IMG/VR virus record: IMGVR_UViG_3300032331_002725
Span: 1 to 33,149 of that record
DNA from: a virus
DNA: 33,149 nt
Direction: 5' to 3' (one strand)
Part shown: piece by piece, positions 23,401 to 31,446 of the stretch
Layout: every line of letters starts with the position of its first letter
Numbering within the stretch: position 1 is the first letter of the stretch
The notes under the pieces: model-generated
Databases searched by the model: none
Seen by the model: the letters and a program-made list of their open reading frames with translations, nothing else
What the model was told of the DNA's origin: nothing
Made by a program: the position numbers and the translations under genes

Positions 23401-24572
23401 GCTCTTAAAAAGTCATCTGTTCTTTGAGCATACCCATATGCTAATTGAGGAGCGTTATAAACACCAGTAGATACGCTACCTGATAAGTGTAGTACAACTC
23501 CTAATTCAATTTGAGTATCCCATTGGTTAGTGTCTGTACTACCAATTGGAACTGTTTGTTGATTAATAGAACCATTTGAAGTTAAACTAATATAAGTAAT
23601 TTTAGCTGAACCTGAATAAATTATAGGTTGGTTAGTAAAATTACCCCATTTGAGATATTGTATTGTTGGGAAAGGATCTGTACTGCCTGTTGATGCATTT
23701 AAACTTACTATAATACCACTACCTGAGGATAAATTAAATGTAGTTGATCCTGGAGTTGAACTTAATACTCCACCAGATAATATACCTGTATATAAATTTC
23801 CTTCTAACCAACGTAAACGAGTTGTATTAGTATATCCTGAGCCATTTTGGGAAAAGTATAGATCATTTGTAGATCCACTTACATAAATGTAAGAAGCTGA
23901 TATTGAATTATCTATACTTGTTGATATAGGATCAAAACGAGTATATCCATTAACTTGAGTATCACCATATATTCTAACTGTAGGGTTGATAGTACCTAAA
24001 GAGCCGGATATTATAATACTGCCAGATAAAGTTGTGTTACCATATAAATTATTATTTCCTATCTGTGTAGTAGATCCTGTTATTAATAAGCTACCAGTTA
24101 ATGTAGTGCTTCCTATTAATGTGTTTGATCCACTAGTAAATAAACTACCAGTTACTGTTTGGTTTCCTTTAAAAATATTTGAACCTGTAGTTGCAAATAC
24201 AGCAGAACCAGTACCACTTAATAAAATAGAGTTAGCCGCTAAAGATGCACTTAAAGCATATGATGCACTTAAGGCATATGATGCACTAATAACATTTAAA
24301 ACATAAGATGCTGTTGTAGCGTAGCTAGAAGATCCAAATAATGAACCTGTAATACTACCACTAACATTTACAGAACCGGTAACAGTTAAACTACCTGTTA
24401 TAATAGCAGAACCAGTATAAGGAAAAGATGAAGCATTAGCTACATATGATGCAGTTATAGCATTTAAAGCCCAAGATGCAGTCCCATACAGAGAACCTGT
24501 AATTCCATCAGTTACTGTTAATGTTCCACTAACAAAAAATGAACTTGTTGCTATGCCACTATCTATTATCAT
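20442..24572 (-). CDS. Very large repeat-rich tail fibre protein, 1376 aa
   Basis: The 1376-residue product begins MIIDSGIATSSFFVSGTLTV and alternates three kinds of sequence. First, 'ITGSLxVTGS' beta repeats. Second, long runs of a hexapeptide close to Y-A-L-S-A-S, with linkers such as SYVLNAISASYALSASN. Third, a unique central region near residues 200-580 (SGHTLQASGSSPTLSIKKSS to LNASEAAIIQAGLFRNVGGI) that looks like a folded domain. The cassette TAQTIIVQTITSSTDYVSGS is shared with the 468-residue fibre. The last 110 residues (FSIGGTQIYYAVVLSSTSPS to STAGWNIKATATYL) are a probable C-terminal head. The repeats imply a long trimeric shaft. Its ATG is 13 bases after the 981-residue gene, with no late motif between, so the two form a unit. 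Host receptor binding is inferred. Confidence 0.82.
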   Translation of the reverse strand: MIIDSGIATSSFFVSGTLTVTDGITGSLYGTASWALNAITASYVANASSFPYTGSAIITGSLTVTGSVNVSGSITGSLFGSSSYATTASYVLNVISASYALSASYALSASLAANSILLSGTGSAVFATTGSNIFKGNQTVTGSLFTSGSNTLIGSTTLTGSLLITGSTTQIGNNNLYGNTTLSGSIIISGSLGTINPTVRIYGDTQVNGYTRFDPISTSIDNSISASYIYVSGSTNDLYFSQNGSGYTNTTRLRWLEGNLYTGILSGGVLSSTPGSTTFNLSSGSGIIVSLNASTGSTDPFPTIQYLKWGNFTNQPIIYSGSAKITYISLTSNGSINQQTVPIGSTDTNQWDTQIELGVVLHLSGSVSTGVYNAPQLAYGYAQRTDDFLRAFGPLKISGHTLQASGSSPTLSIKKSSGTAYNNGSNYVNNPNHPSLTSDPDINISKIYRYYISGSTPIIDTGIANAGYTAIDSKQYVDTTTGTLTAVGAGFFSIQRVFWIPNSPTNAFIVYYGNARYGNLVDAKNGIDTETFLEAPNTAQNGILLGYIIIQGGGTGTPARDLLNASEAAIIQAGLFRNVGGIGSSGTAPIASTLAGLADVSIASRTSGDLLVYNGALWVNSKSLTGNYSITGSLNSTGTISASAFSGSFFGTSSWSQNAVTSSYVLNAISASYALSASNAQTASYVLNAISASYALSASNAQTASFISTASWSNNAVNAMTASWATNVNTASWANNALTSSWATNVNTASWSTNATNAVTASTADNFTVRGTLTAQTIIVQTITSSTDYVSGSSRFGSIITNTHIFTGSLSVSGSITVSGSVVNNLTASNAVTSSYVLNAASSSYALSSSNAITSSYILNAISASYALSASYAPTITYTFNNGISDVGSNTIRLGGALLTNTSIDGNFSLTRTADRAGSAFVVSNPNALGTGITVNGTSVAIAASGSVNVTGSVSSTLFGFTGSLQGTASWAQNVISASYALSASNSITASYILNAISSSYALSASNSITSSYILNAVSSSYALSASYSATSSYVNPLNQSVIIINALTVGTSSLGSAENTLVLGPSPAGGTGEGGQILLQASGGLYTSASMLDNYQNKFRVLRGTNAGSDAFKLQIDLANGAIQIPNYTGSGAFTGTVAANLAVDSSGNILTTAPGTVTSASFATTASYAFSASNADNATSSSRALQANTASYILNAVSASYALSASNAQTASFLLGSVLSSSYALSASNAQTSSYILSASYVTTSSFAFNSLTSSYGNATSTVGFSIGGTQIYYAVVLSSTSPSTANVFTTNTGSFNSAFYNYNLYSGSNARSGQVIASWISGSVQYTDFSTIDIGSTSAVTASVAIVTGQAQFNFTVPSSTAGWNIKATATYL
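22458..22583. repeat. Perfect tandem 63-base duplication in fibre gene
   Basis: Two adjacent identical copies (22458-22520 and 22521-22583) encode a 21-residue unit equivalent to QTASYVLNAISASYALSASNA. Perfect identity implies a recent slippage or recombination event. Adding or removing copies would lengthen or shorten the fibre shaft in frame. Confidence 0.92.
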
Positions 24573-24585
24573 CTATTTGTACATA

Positions 24586-27531
24586 TTAAAAGGTAGGGTA
24601 ATTTAATGAACTCTCTCCAAGTATACTATTTCCACTATCTATAGTTGTAAATCTAAGTAATGAGGTTGTACTTCCTGATAGATATGGATTATTGCCTCCA
24701 GGCCAGTATACATTACTATCCCATGTCAGGCTATTTTCATCTGTTGTTTTTACTAAATGAGTTGATTCATATGCTTGATTTGTAGGAATATTAGCAAAAG
24801 TAGGAATTAAAGAAAATGCTTGACTTCCTGTTATAGAAGTAAAAGCTAAACTTATTCCTCTATTTCGACCAGTAGTATAAGTTCCTCCAAAAATACCCGG
24901 ATCTATTGCCCCTGAAGTATAAGAATTAGCTGTAGCTACCATTACTGCCCTATAAATACTACCAACAGGAGATCTAAAAGAACCAGAAGCTACTAAAGTA
25001 AATCCTGAAACTGTTGAAATATCGGTTACATCTTCTTGAACAAATCCTATAACGACTCCAAAATTATTATAAGAAGGAGTAATAATAGGAGGAGGATTGG
25101 GAGGAGATGAATTAACAGAAGAAGCAGATACTACATAAGAAGTAACAGCAGGTGGGTATGGTGATGATATAGTAGCTGTATTAACGTTTCTAAGCAATAA
25201 TGAAAATCCTACGCTAATATCACTAGTAGTTGTTGTTCCAAAATTTACTACAGGATCACTTGGTGGTGTACTTCCCGTTTGTATTAAATAAAATAATGAA
25301 AATGCAGTATCATTAAGATTAGGAACATTAATTAATGAAGAAGTAATAACTGTCCATCCAGTAGAAGCAGTGACAGCATTATTAGTAGTTGTTGCTCCTA
25401 TTAAGTAAAGATCGCCTTTTTGACTTCCAGAGGGTAATGGAAAAGCTAAGGAACTACTATTTACAAAATTAAATACAGAAGCACTAACAAGACTTCCAGT
25501 GTAGTTAAGACTTTTAGTTACATATGAAGATGTATAGGTAAAAAAAGTATCAATTGAACAGTCTATTGTTAATCTTCCTTGCGTTGTATAATAGTCATTG
25601 CTTGAAGAAATTAAATATGGTGAATTATATATTTGAGGAATTATAGAAGGTTCATCAGTTAAATATTGACCATATATTTTATTTCCTCCATCTATAGTTA
25701 ATAATTTATATGTAGAAGTTTTTCCTGGGGTTACAGTTGGGTTAATAACGCCATCAGGCCAAATTACATTATATGAATTGAGTGAGCTTGTCCATAAAGC
25801 ACTATTTGTTGCTTCTACTTTTACCAAATGAGTCATTTCATATGACTGATTTGTAGGAAAATTAGTAAAAGCAACAGTTTTAGGAAGAGATATACTTCCA
25901 GACAATGAAGAAAAAGCTACAGTTACTGATACCCAAGATCCAGAAGCTGATGTACCTCGTTGTTGAAATTTTCCAGGATTTACTATAGTTGATCCTGTTA
26001 CTTTTGAAGCAGCCATAGCTGCCATAACAGCATTTGTTGCAGTTCCAACACTGCCTGATGCTCTTAAAAAATAGCCTCCACTACTTCCTGTTGGTTCAGA
26101 AATATTACTTACAATTGAATTTATATAACCCAAACCAACTACTAAGCTATTAGCAGCTGAAGAAGTAATAGCTGTAAAGTTGGGCATACCGTTATTTGCA
26201 CCTGCTGAACCGGTTGTAAATGTAAAAGAGGAAGTATTGGCATTTCTAATTAATAATGCAAAAGCAACAGTTTGAGTTGATACATTTGTTAGTATAGGAT
26301 TAGCAGGAACTATACTACTTGTTTGTACTAAGTATATTGTTCTAGCGTTAGTATTACCACTAATTGTACTATCTATACTTGTCCATCCTGAAGGGAGATC
26401 AGGTGTTCCTGATGCTGTTGTACGAGTTGCTATTCCAACTAGATAAATATCTCCATTTACACCTCCAGAAGGTAAAGTAAGAGGAGTTCCAGAGACATAT
26501 GCAGTAGAAGAAGTTATTGAAGCTGAATAAAAACTTGATGAGAAATAATAGCTTTGAGAATTATATGAAGCCGTCCATGCAAAAACAGTAGTAGTAGAAC
26601 AATCTACTAAAAGTCTATTTTCATATAATGTATTATAAAAAGTATTAATTATACTTGAAGATACAAAGCTTGAAGTTAATAATGATGGGATAACGGGTGC
26701 TAAATAAGATGCACTTAAAGCATAAGATGCACTTAAAGCATAAGATGAACTAATATTAGTAACTCCTTGTACTACTAAAGTAGCATAACCAACAGCAGGA
26801 TAAGAAAATGTTACTACTGTTTGATTTAATGTTATTGATTGAATATTTTTAGGAATTATTACAAATCCATTTCCATCATATATAGTAACTGCAGGATATA
26901 GATTATTTAAATTATGATTGATAGTCCATGTTGTAGATGGAGTAGATTGAGTATAAGTATAAGATGCCCCTTGTGTATTTAAAGCATATGATGCTGTTAA
27001 AGAATATGAACTAGAAAGGGAATTTATAGCATATGATGAAGTATCAGTGTAAGATGAACTAACAGTATAAGATGAACTTAAGGCATATGATGCACTTAAG
27101 GCATATGATGAACTAATAGCATAAGATGAACTAATAGCATAAGATGAATAAGAAGCAGTTACTGCTCTTTGTGCCCATGAAGCTGTTCCTACTGTTGATG
27201 ATATATAATCAGTTCCGGCTGTGGCTGCGGATATAGCAGTTCCATCACCCTTAATAAGGCCAGAAACTGTTGTTTTAATTGTAATTATAGGAGTTAGTGA
27301 AGAACTAAGTACTGTTCCTGCAAATCCATTTGCTGTTGCTACAGATACATTTGTTACACTACCACTTCCAGCACCACCACCTCCACCTGCACTTGCTGTT
27401 GAATAATAAAATTTACCTCCTTCGTCTGCTACTATATATCTAGTTAAGGAAGAGCTTTCCTCAAGTACTACTTGTAAAGCAGCAAAATCGGCATGTCCGC
27501 CTTGTCTAGGTATATTTATGGTAGTTCCCAT
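24586..27531 (-). CDS. Large tail fibre/adhesin with duplicated C-terminal module, 981 aa
   Basis: The N-terminus (MGTTINIPRQGGHADFAALQ then RYIVADEGGKFYYSTASAGG) is a likely attachment region ending in a Gly linker. About 100 residues of hexapeptide repeats follow (SYAISSSYALSASYALSSSY). Two homologous modules of about 320 residues then occur, near 309-625 and 655-981. They share 'L-x-x-D-C-S-x-x-T-x-F', 'P-S-G-x-x-x-G-D-x-Y-L', 'N-Q-x-Y-E-x-T-H-L-V-K' and 'T-I-D-x-G-N-x-I'. Each module has one Cys. The gene follows the gp15-like gene and starts the host-recognition block from its own late motif. The order fits a baseplate-proximal or fibre-tip adhesin. The exact virion position is unknown. 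Confidence 0.8.
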   Translation of the reverse strand: MGTTINIPRQGGHADFAALQVVLEESSSLTRYIVADEGGKFYYSTASAGGGGGAGSGSVTNVSVATANGFAGTVLSSSLTPIITIKTTVSGLIKGDGTAISAATAGTDYISSTVGTASWAQRAVTASYSSYAISSSYAISSSYALSASYALSSSYTVSSSYTDTSSYAINSLSSSYSLTASYALNTQGASYTYTQSTPSTTWTINHNLNNLYPAVTIYDGNGFVIIPKNIQSITLNQTVVTFSYPAVGYATLVVQGVTNISSSYALSASYALSASYLAPVIPSLLTSSFVSSSIINTFYNTLYENRLLVDCSTTTVFAWTASYNSQSYYFSSSFYSASITSSTAYVSGTPLTLPSGGVNGDIYLVGIATRTTASGTPDLPSGWTSIDSTISGNTNARTIYLVQTSSIVPANPILTNVSTQTVAFALLIRNANTSSFTFTTGSAGANNGMPNFTAITSSAANSLVVGLGYINSIVSNISEPTGSSGGYFLRASGSVGTATNAVMAAMAASKVTGSTIVNPGKFQQRGTSASGSWVSVTVAFSSLSGSISLPKTVAFTNFPTNQSYEMTHLVKVEATNSALWTSSLNSYNVIWPDGVINPTVTPGKTSTYKLLTIDGGNKIYGQYLTDEPSIIPQIYNSPYLISSSNDYYTTQGRLTIDCSIDTFFTYTSSYVTKSLNYTGSLVSASVFNFVNSSSLAFPLPSGSQKGDLYLIGATTTNNAVTASTGWTVITSSLINVPNLNDTAFSLFYLIQTGSTPPSDPVVNFGTTTTSDISVGFSLLLRNVNTATISSPYPPAVTSYVVSASSVNSSPPNPPPIITPSYNNFGVVIGFVQEDVTDISTVSGFTLVASGSFRSPVGSIYRAVMVATANSYTSGAIDPGIFGGTYTTGRNRGISLAFTSITGSQAFSLIPTFANIPTNQAYESTHLVKTTDENSLTWDSNVYWPGGNNPYLSGSTTSLLRFTTIDSGNSILGESSLNYPTF
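26708..26743. repeat. Tandem 18-base repeat, two copies
   Basis: GATGCACTTAAAGCATAA is present twice in direct tandem. It encodes the hexapeptide Y-A-L-S-A-S on the minus strand. Near-identical 18-mers recur in all three fibre genes, for example around 24244-24290, 21960-21980, 20890-20960 and 27071-27150. Confidence 0.85.
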
Positions 27532-27553
27532 TAATTAAATTTATTATATCTAA

Positions 27554-27562
27554 TATAAATAT
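27554..27562 (-). promoter_or_regulatory. Late promoter motif, fibre block
   Basis: The coding strand reads ATATTTATA, 22 bases upstream of the ATG at 27531. It lies in the 62-base gap after the gp15-like gene. Confidence 0.65.
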
Positions 27563-27593
27563 CAGAGTGAATCAAAACGGGATTTATTTAAAA

Positions 27594-28442
27594 TTACAAA
27601 CTACCTGTTGTTTCAAATGTAAATATAACTTGTGCTGGTGAGTAGTGTAGATTAGTATCTGATAAGTGTTGGTTGATTGTGTTTGGAAGTAAATATCCAT
27701 TTACTTTTAAAGTAACATTAGTGGTTGCTACTCTATCCTCACCACTATTAATAATATTAGTTGTAGCAAAGCTATCAATTGATGTTCTAAATTGATATCT
27801 ACTCTTATCACCCCAATATGAATCAGCAGCAAATTCTATCGATTCAATTATACTGTTATTTTGTTCTACAAAGTTTGTAAATATAACACATTCATATGAT
27901 ATAGTAACATAATCAGGTACTACAGAAACATAATATTGTTTTGATGGAATTCTATTGTTTAAAATAGAAAACTTATCATATTGGTTTTGTTGGTTGTATC
28001 TTGTTTCAAATGTTTGAAATAAAGCAGCCAAATTACCATCTATCTTATTACCTAAATATCTATTTTTATCAATACTAGTTCTTTTATACATTATAAGAGG
28101 AACTACTAATTTACCATTAGTATCTCTATAATATCCATCTGATTGAACTGATTTCCAACGTTCAGGAGAACCATATATGATAGGAACAGTTATTACATTT
28201 CCATCTTGTACTACTGTTGGTAAAATGCTTGTTTCAAAATAATATTTAATAGCATAATCAATATCCTCTAAACCAATAGAAAAATCTTTTATATTATCCT
28301 GTTTACGAGAAGTATTATTTCCTCTATTATCTCTATGAGTAAATACGTTTTGACTAAAAGGTTTACCTGAGTTGAGATAAGGAGTAATAGTATCTTGTAC
28401 TATCTCGGATTGGTTTTTTGGTATCGGTTTTCTATCACTCAT
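27594..28442 (-). CDS. 15: Tail completion / sheath-terminator protein (gp15-like)
   Basis: The 282-residue product is close in size to T4 gp15 (272 residues) and shares its landmarks. An early helix (EDIDYAIKYYFETSILPTVV) is followed by VITVPIIYGSPERW, matching the 'R-V-P-I-T-Y-A-S-x-E' segment. VVPDYVTISYECVIFTNF matches the 'M-x-Y-E-L-S-I-F-T-x-Y' strand, and VEQNNSIIESIEFAADSYWG matches the 'I-V-E-Q-I-L-P' helix. A late 'V-T-L-K-V-N-G-Y-L-L-P' strand also fits. In T4, gp15 caps the tail top and joins it to the neck. The ATG overlaps the stop of the gene before it (TAATG). It is the last gene of the neck operon. Confidence 0.82.
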   Translation of the reverse strand: MSDRKPIPKNQSEIVQDTITPYLNSGKPFSQNVFTHRDNRGNNTSRKQDNIKDFSIGLEDIDYAIKYYFETSILPTVVQDGNVITVPIIYGSPERWKSVQSDGYYRDTNGKLVVPLIMYKRTSIDKNRYLGNKIDGNLAALFQTFETRYNQQNQYDKFSILNNRIPSKQYYVSVVPDYVTISYECVIFTNFVEQNNSIIESIEFAADSYWGDKSRYQFRTSIDSFATTNIINSGEDRVATTNVTLKVNGYLLPNTINQHLSDTNLHYSPAQVIFTFETTGSL

Positions 28443-28825
28443 TATATTCTACCTTGTTTTTGAAGATCTAATAACTTACCTAAAGCATCCATTGCTCTAA
28501 ATAATTCATTATGCAATTTATTTATTTTTTTAGCTACTTCTTTAATATCAGGATTAGATGAAAAAGTAAAAATATCAAATTCTTTTTTATTATTAATAAT
28601 ATCTCTTTTAACTTGATCTATTCTAGGTAAATTAATTACTTGAGATACACTAGTTTCTGGACGGTTAGGGTCAGGAGGCATTGGTACTGCTAATGATCCT
28701 TGTCTAAACAAATCTTCTTTTTCTTCAGGAGATAAATCAGCAATAGTAAGTTTTCTATTTGTAGGTTTATCAGCGTATATTTTTTTAGGTTTTTCTAATT
28801 CTTGTAAAATGTCTAATAATTTCAT
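28442..28825 (-). CDS. Hypothetical neck-operon protein, 127 aa
   Basis: This 127-residue protein is charged, with a Pro-rich middle (AVPMPPDPNRPETSVSQVIN) and a helical C-terminus (KEVAKKINKLHNELFRAMDA then LGKLLDLQKQGRI). It could be an assembly factor that folds on a partner. It lies 10 bases after the 113-residue gene and overlaps the gp15-like start (TAATG). T4 has no obvious counterpart between gp14 and gp15. No family recognised. Confidence 0.82.
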   Translation of the reverse strand: MKLLDILQELEKPKKIYADKPTNRKLTIADLSPEEKEDLFRQGSLAVPMPPDPNRPETSVSQVINLPRIDQVKRDIINNKKEFDIFTFSSNPDIKEVAKKINKLHNELFRAMDALGKLLDLQKQGRI

Positions 28826-28835
28826 TTTATATATT

Positions 28836-29177
28836 TTAATATGATCCTACTTTAATAATTGTATTATAGCGAGGTATAAATTGTAATAAACCAGGAACTT
28901 TGTTTTTAGTTACAGCATCAATACCAATTTCTTTAATTGAAGATTTTGCATCTCCTCTACCAATATATTTTATTTTAAGTAAAGAATATTCATAATCTTT
29001 AGTTGCTTTAGCATTTAAAAAATCACTTTGTTCAATAGTAACAACAACTACACCATTTAAAGCTCTAATTTCATTATAAATTTCAACTTTATTTTGATCA
29101 GCTCTTGTTTTAATAAGAACATCACATCTAAAAATTGTTATACCTTCGTTTAATAATATTTTACCTAATAATCCCAT
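28836..29177 (-). CDS. Hypothetical neck-operon protein, 113 aa
   Basis: This 113-residue protein begins MGLLGKILLNEGITIFRCDV, with alternating beta strands and helices (KVEIYNEIRALNGVVVVTIE, YEYSLLKIKYIGRG). It suggests a small ferredoxin-like alpha/beta fold, though I cannot assign a family. Its ATG overlaps the preceding gp14-like stop in TAATG. The location between gp14-like and gp15-like genes argues for a role in the head-tail connection or its assembly. Confidence 0.82.
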   Translation of the reverse strand: MGLLGKILLNEGITIFRCDVLIKTRADQNKVEIYNEIRALNGVVVVTIEQSDFLNAKATKDYEYSLLKIKYIGRGDAKSSIKEIGIDAVTKNKVPGLLQFIPRYNTIIKVGSY

Positions 29178-29782
29178 TAGCTATACTTAATTAAGTTAAG
29201 AGTTGTTGTTCTTGTTAGATAAGCATTCAATGTAAATAATATAATTTGTCCTGGTGTTCCTAAAGAAGCTCCGGCATCCCCCGCTCCAGGTATTGTTATA
29301 AATGATCTATCTACTGTATTTACTTGATAATATCTTTCTTGATCTGTTATTATATCTCCTACTTCAGGAGTAAAATTTAAATCTTCTAAATTTAATCTAG
29401 GTATAGTTACTTTTATAGTTTGATTAACATCAGGGCCATATTCAGTATCAGTATAGGCAAATTCTCCTCTATCAATTAAACATTTTACTTCAACAGGAGG
29501 ATAATACCATTTTTCTATTGATTCTCCATACATATTAACTTTAGTTTTATACAAATCTATTTTAAAATATCCAACTTTCATATTGGAAAAATTTATAGCA
29601 GCTTGTGTTGCTTGATCTATATAAAGATTTTCAATAACTCCTGTTCCAACAGTAGGTGGTTGAGAAGGAGCAGGAGGAGTACCCTGTTTTGTAGCAGAGG
29701 CTGTAGGAGAAGTTGCAGGAAAATTTCCGCTATCACAATCTCCTAAATTAACATACTTTTGTACTCCTAAAAATTGTTTCAT
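29177..29782 (-). CDS. Neck protein (gp14-like)
   Basis: This 201-residue protein follows the gp13-like gene with no gap and overlaps the next gene. After a Pro/Ser/Thr-rich N-terminal tail (residues 20-47), the body contains YYPPVEVKCLIDRGEFAYTD, LNLEDLNFTPEVGDIITDQE and RYYQVNTVDRSFITIPGAGD. A 'P-E-V-G-D-x-I-x-x-x-x-x-x-Y-x-V' segment followed by a beta strand resembles gp14 and other head-completion proteins. T4 gp14 is larger (256 residues). Gene order (gp13, then this, then gp15) is the strongest argument. Confidence 0.6.
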   Translation of the reverse strand: MKQFLGVQKYVNLGDCDSGNFPATSPTASATKQGTPPAPSQPPTVGTGVIENLYIDQATQAAINFSNMKVGYFKIDLYKTKVNMYGESIEKWYYPPVEVKCLIDRGEFAYTDTEYGPDVNQTIKVTIPRLNLEDLNFTPEVGDIITDQERYYQVNTVDRSFITIPGAGDAGASLGTPGQIILFTLNAYLTRTTTLNLIKYS

Positions 29783-31405
29783 TTAGAATATATAAATCGG
29801 TAAAGGAATCTGTTGTAGAGTATCACGAGTAAAGCCAGCTTCAAGTTGTTTACGCTCTAATTGACCTTTTCTTGATGTTTCATTTAACATTTCCTTTAAC
29901 TCAGTTATTAAAGTTTCCTTTTCAGTTCTAGCATCAGCTACCAATTCAGATCCTTGTAATGAACCAACACCTTGAACATTAACATTTGCAAATTGAATAC
30001 GAATATGTGCTTCAATTTCTCTACTTAATGCTAAAGTATATTTAAATATCCAGGTTCTGCCTATAGTATTAATTTTAGAATAAATTGGATTTCTAAAAGG
30101 AGCATTCATTATATCAGTAACGATATTTGTTCTAGTATCTCTTACAGGAGTATATTTGTCAGTTATTTTAATATATTCAAAACGTAAAAGTCTTTCTCTA
30201 TCTGGGATAGGGAATATTCTTAATTGATTATTTACTAAATCAAATGACCAAGCTGCTTTTCTAATTTGGTCATTAAATTCAATTGCTTGAATTTTTTGAA
30301 CATCAAAGCTAATAGGCATTAGTAAGAAATTAATACCAGGAGAAAATTGACCAAATCCAAATGTTTCAAGTAATGATTGGATTCCAGTACCGGTACCAGC
30401 ATATGGATCAAAATATCTTACAATTGCAGGTGGTTCTTCATAAAATACTCTTCTAACTTCAATTCTATCCCCTGGGCTTAGTGATGCTGATTTTGCAGCC
30501 CAGTCATTTAGATCATAATTTTGAACTCCAGCAGACATTATTAGGCTAGCTGTTATTACATTATAATTTCCTCCAACTCCTGCTTCTTCAGCATAATTGT
30601 CAGCAATAGTAGTAGTTAATGTAGCAAAATTATTATTAATTAATTTATTATTTAATTCAGGTTCTAAACTATCTTGAATATAAACAGTAGGAATAGACCC
30701 TGTTCCGAATATTGCGTTTCCTCCTGCTATTTGAGGGCTTGTAGTAAAAAGATAAACATAACTACTGCCTGAAGTAATGATAGAGCCACTTGTAGGACCT
30801 CCTGTTCTATTAAGTTGGCTATAAACATATGTACTTAAATCAACAGTTAAACCAGTATTAGCAGTTACAAATTCTGTAGCTAATGTTATTGATTTAACAT
30901 AATCAGTATTAGGTAATACAAAATCACCTATTGAAGCTGATATTACATAAACATCATTATTAACAATTGATTGGGAAAAATGAGTATCGTAATTAATATC
31001 AGCATATGTTGCTAATCTTGCAGCTGACCAGGTTACAGGAGAATTAATATCTATACTATTAACATAAGTAACAGTATTATTGCTAAAAGGTGCTGTATTA
31101 GAACCTTCTATATTAATATAATTATCTCTAACTTTATATTGATAAACTAAATTACCATAAGTAGTAACTGCTTCTTCAAAAGCAGCATATACAGTAAGAT
31201 CACTAATATTTAGTTGGGTAAGACCTAAACCGCTAGCTCCTAAACGTTGTGCTACAAAGCGTGTACAGCTTTTAGCATCGCGAACGAATTCAGGGTCATT
31301 AGTATAATACTCAAATGGAGTATTACATTTAACAGGATTTAAATATGATGTATCACCATAATATTCATCCCACAGTCTTTTTAGATTTATTGCTTTTGCG
31401 CCCAT
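29783..31405 (-). CDS. 13: Neck protein (gp13-like), enlarged, 540 aa
   Basis: The 540-residue product starts MGAKAINLKRLWDEYYGDTS and contains DLTVYAAFEEAVTTYGNLVY, an N-terminal helical neck-like region. The last 120 or so residues match the gp13-type ending: RTWIFKYTLALSREIEAHIR, then ARTEKETLITELKEMLNETS, QLERKQLEAG and LPIYIF. In T4, gp13 joins gp14 in the neck that seals packaged heads and binds tails. T4 gp13 is about 309 residues, so this one carries roughly 230 extra. The extra part seems to be the Ser/Thr/Asn-rich beta region around residues 100-280. It lies directly after PhoH and has its own late motif. Confidence 0.75.
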   Translation of the reverse strand: MGAKAINLKRLWDEYYGDTSYLNPVKCNTPFEYYTNDPEFVRDAKSCTRFVAQRLGASGLGLTQLNISDLTVYAAFEEAVTTYGNLVYQYKVRDNYINIEGSNTAPFSNNTVTYVNSIDINSPVTWSAARLATYADINYDTHFSQSIVNNDVYVISASIGDFVLPNTDYVKSITLATEFVTANTGLTVDLSTYVYSQLNRTGGPTSGSIITSGSSYVYLFTTSPQIAGGNAIFGTGSIPTVYIQDSLEPELNNKLINNNFATLTTTIADNYAEEAGVGGNYNVITASLIMSAGVQNYDLNDWAAKSASLSPGDRIEVRRVFYEEPPAIVRYFDPYAGTGTGIQSLLETFGFGQFSPGINFLLMPISFDVQKIQAIEFNDQIRKAAWSFDLVNNQLRIFPIPDRERLLRFEYIKITDKYTPVRDTRTNIVTDIMNAPFRNPIYSKINTIGRTWIFKYTLALSREIEAHIRIQFANVNVQGVGSLQGSELVADARTEKETLITELKEMLNETSRKGQLERKQLEAGFTRDTLQQIPLPIYIF

Positions 31406-31427
31406 TATTTAAGTAGTATTTAACACG

Positions 31428-31436
31428 TATAAATAT
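31428..31436 (-). promoter_or_regulatory. Late promoter motif, neck operon
   Basis: The coding strand reads ATATTTATA followed by CGTGT, 22 bases upstream of the gp13-like ATG. It drives a unit of five genes ending with the gp15-like gene. The same extended sequence, ATATTTATACGTGT, is at 32698 before the HNH gene. Confidence 0.65.
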
Positions 31437-31446
31437 TGAGTAGTTA

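Noticed and set aside
20442-24572. Diversity-generating retroelement acting on the fibre genes
   Set aside because: No reverse transcriptase or template repeat is visible in the window. The polymerase here is a family A DNA polymerase, and the repeats are perfect or slippage-like, not adenine-mutated.
20890-27150. Regular short repeats resembling a CRISPR array
   Set aside because: The repeats are 18-base coding units in frame with a hexapeptide, without unique spacers of constant length. They belong to the fibre shafts.
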